The notes beneath the pieces are model-generated. The model saw only the letters and a list, made by a program, of their open reading frames with translations, was not told the origin of the DNA and searched no databases. From JAGTVB01 sp964624765 (lineage in GTDB: Bacteria > Pseudomonadota > Gammaproteobacteria > HK1), in assembly GCA_964624765.1 (NCBI GenBank), contig CAZUZO010000165.1:1-6335 (forward strand): DNA of 6,335 nt, given 5' to 3'. Each line of letters starts with the position of its first letter. Within the stretch, counting starts at the first letter, position 1. This document shows, piece by piece, positions 6,335 through 6,335 of the stretch. A program made the translations under genes and the position numbers.

Positions 6335-6335
6335 C

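Larger units (their letters stand above)
5599..6335. other. Long gene-poor region rich in inverted repeats
   Basis: These 737 bp upstream of the glycosyltransferase gene hold no coding region I can support. Short open frames exist on the minus strand (for example 5547-5897 and 5870-6070), but they lack family-like sequence and good ribosome binding sites. Composition shifts: about 5600-5800 is GC-rich, about 5880-6060 is distinctly AT-richer, and the end is GC-rich again, which suggests a mosaic of inserted or decaying pieces. The operon promoter presumably lies here, but I found no well-spaced -35/-10 pair on the minus strand. Confidence 0.6.

Noticed and set aside
1..6335. CRISPR array, tRNA or rRNA genes
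   Set aside because: No regularly spaced repeats and no tRNA-like or rRNA-like conserved segments were seen on either strand.

Overview
The window looks like GC-rich (roughly 60% by eye) proteobacterial DNA. The codon choice, the glycerol kinase fragment and the ATPase sequence suggest a gammaproteobacterium, perhaps a relative of the purple sulfur bacteria (Chromatiales). That placement is an impression from protein similarity, not a computed result.

Left part (1-1430): gene debris. A COG4637-type AAA ATPase on the minus strand has lost its N-terminal third, including the Walker A motif. What is left is split by a 131-bp miniature transposable element (352-482) with terminal inverted repeats and a perfect 8-bp target duplication, GCTGCGTC. 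Removing the element and one duplication copy restores the frame exactly. Within a few bases of the ATPase breakpoint (about 919-923), the C-terminal third of a glycerol kinase (glpK) begins on the plus strand, also without its front. Two truncated genes are therefore joined at one illegitimate breakpoint.

Middle (1431-1580): a 150-bp convergent intergenic spacer with small inverted repeats and no clear terminator.

Right-centre (1581-5598): three intact, closely spaced minus-strand genes that probably form one operon. In transcription order they are a GT-B-type glycosyltransferase-like protein (402 aa), an NAD(P)-dependent oxidoreductase of the homoserine-dehydrogenase-like/SAF family (COG4091, 432 aa), and a PaaK/CapK-type adenylate-forming enzyme (477 aa). 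The gaps are 26 and 50 bp. The set reads as a small biosynthetic cassette: activate a carboxylic acid, reduce or rearrange a small metabolite, transfer a sugar. The product cannot be told from sequence, and this trio is the best candidate here for an undescribed pathway.

Right end (5599-6335): about 740 bp with no gene I can support. It is patchy in base composition and rich in inverted repeats: a palindromic hairpin at 5753-5792, an inverted repeat at 5985-6041, and a strong long-stem repeat at 6281-6334 that may continue past the window. It also holds an eight-codon reading frame behind a near-perfect Shine-Dalgarno sequence (6186-6224). The operon promoter and possibly dispersed repeats or degraded genes probably lie here.
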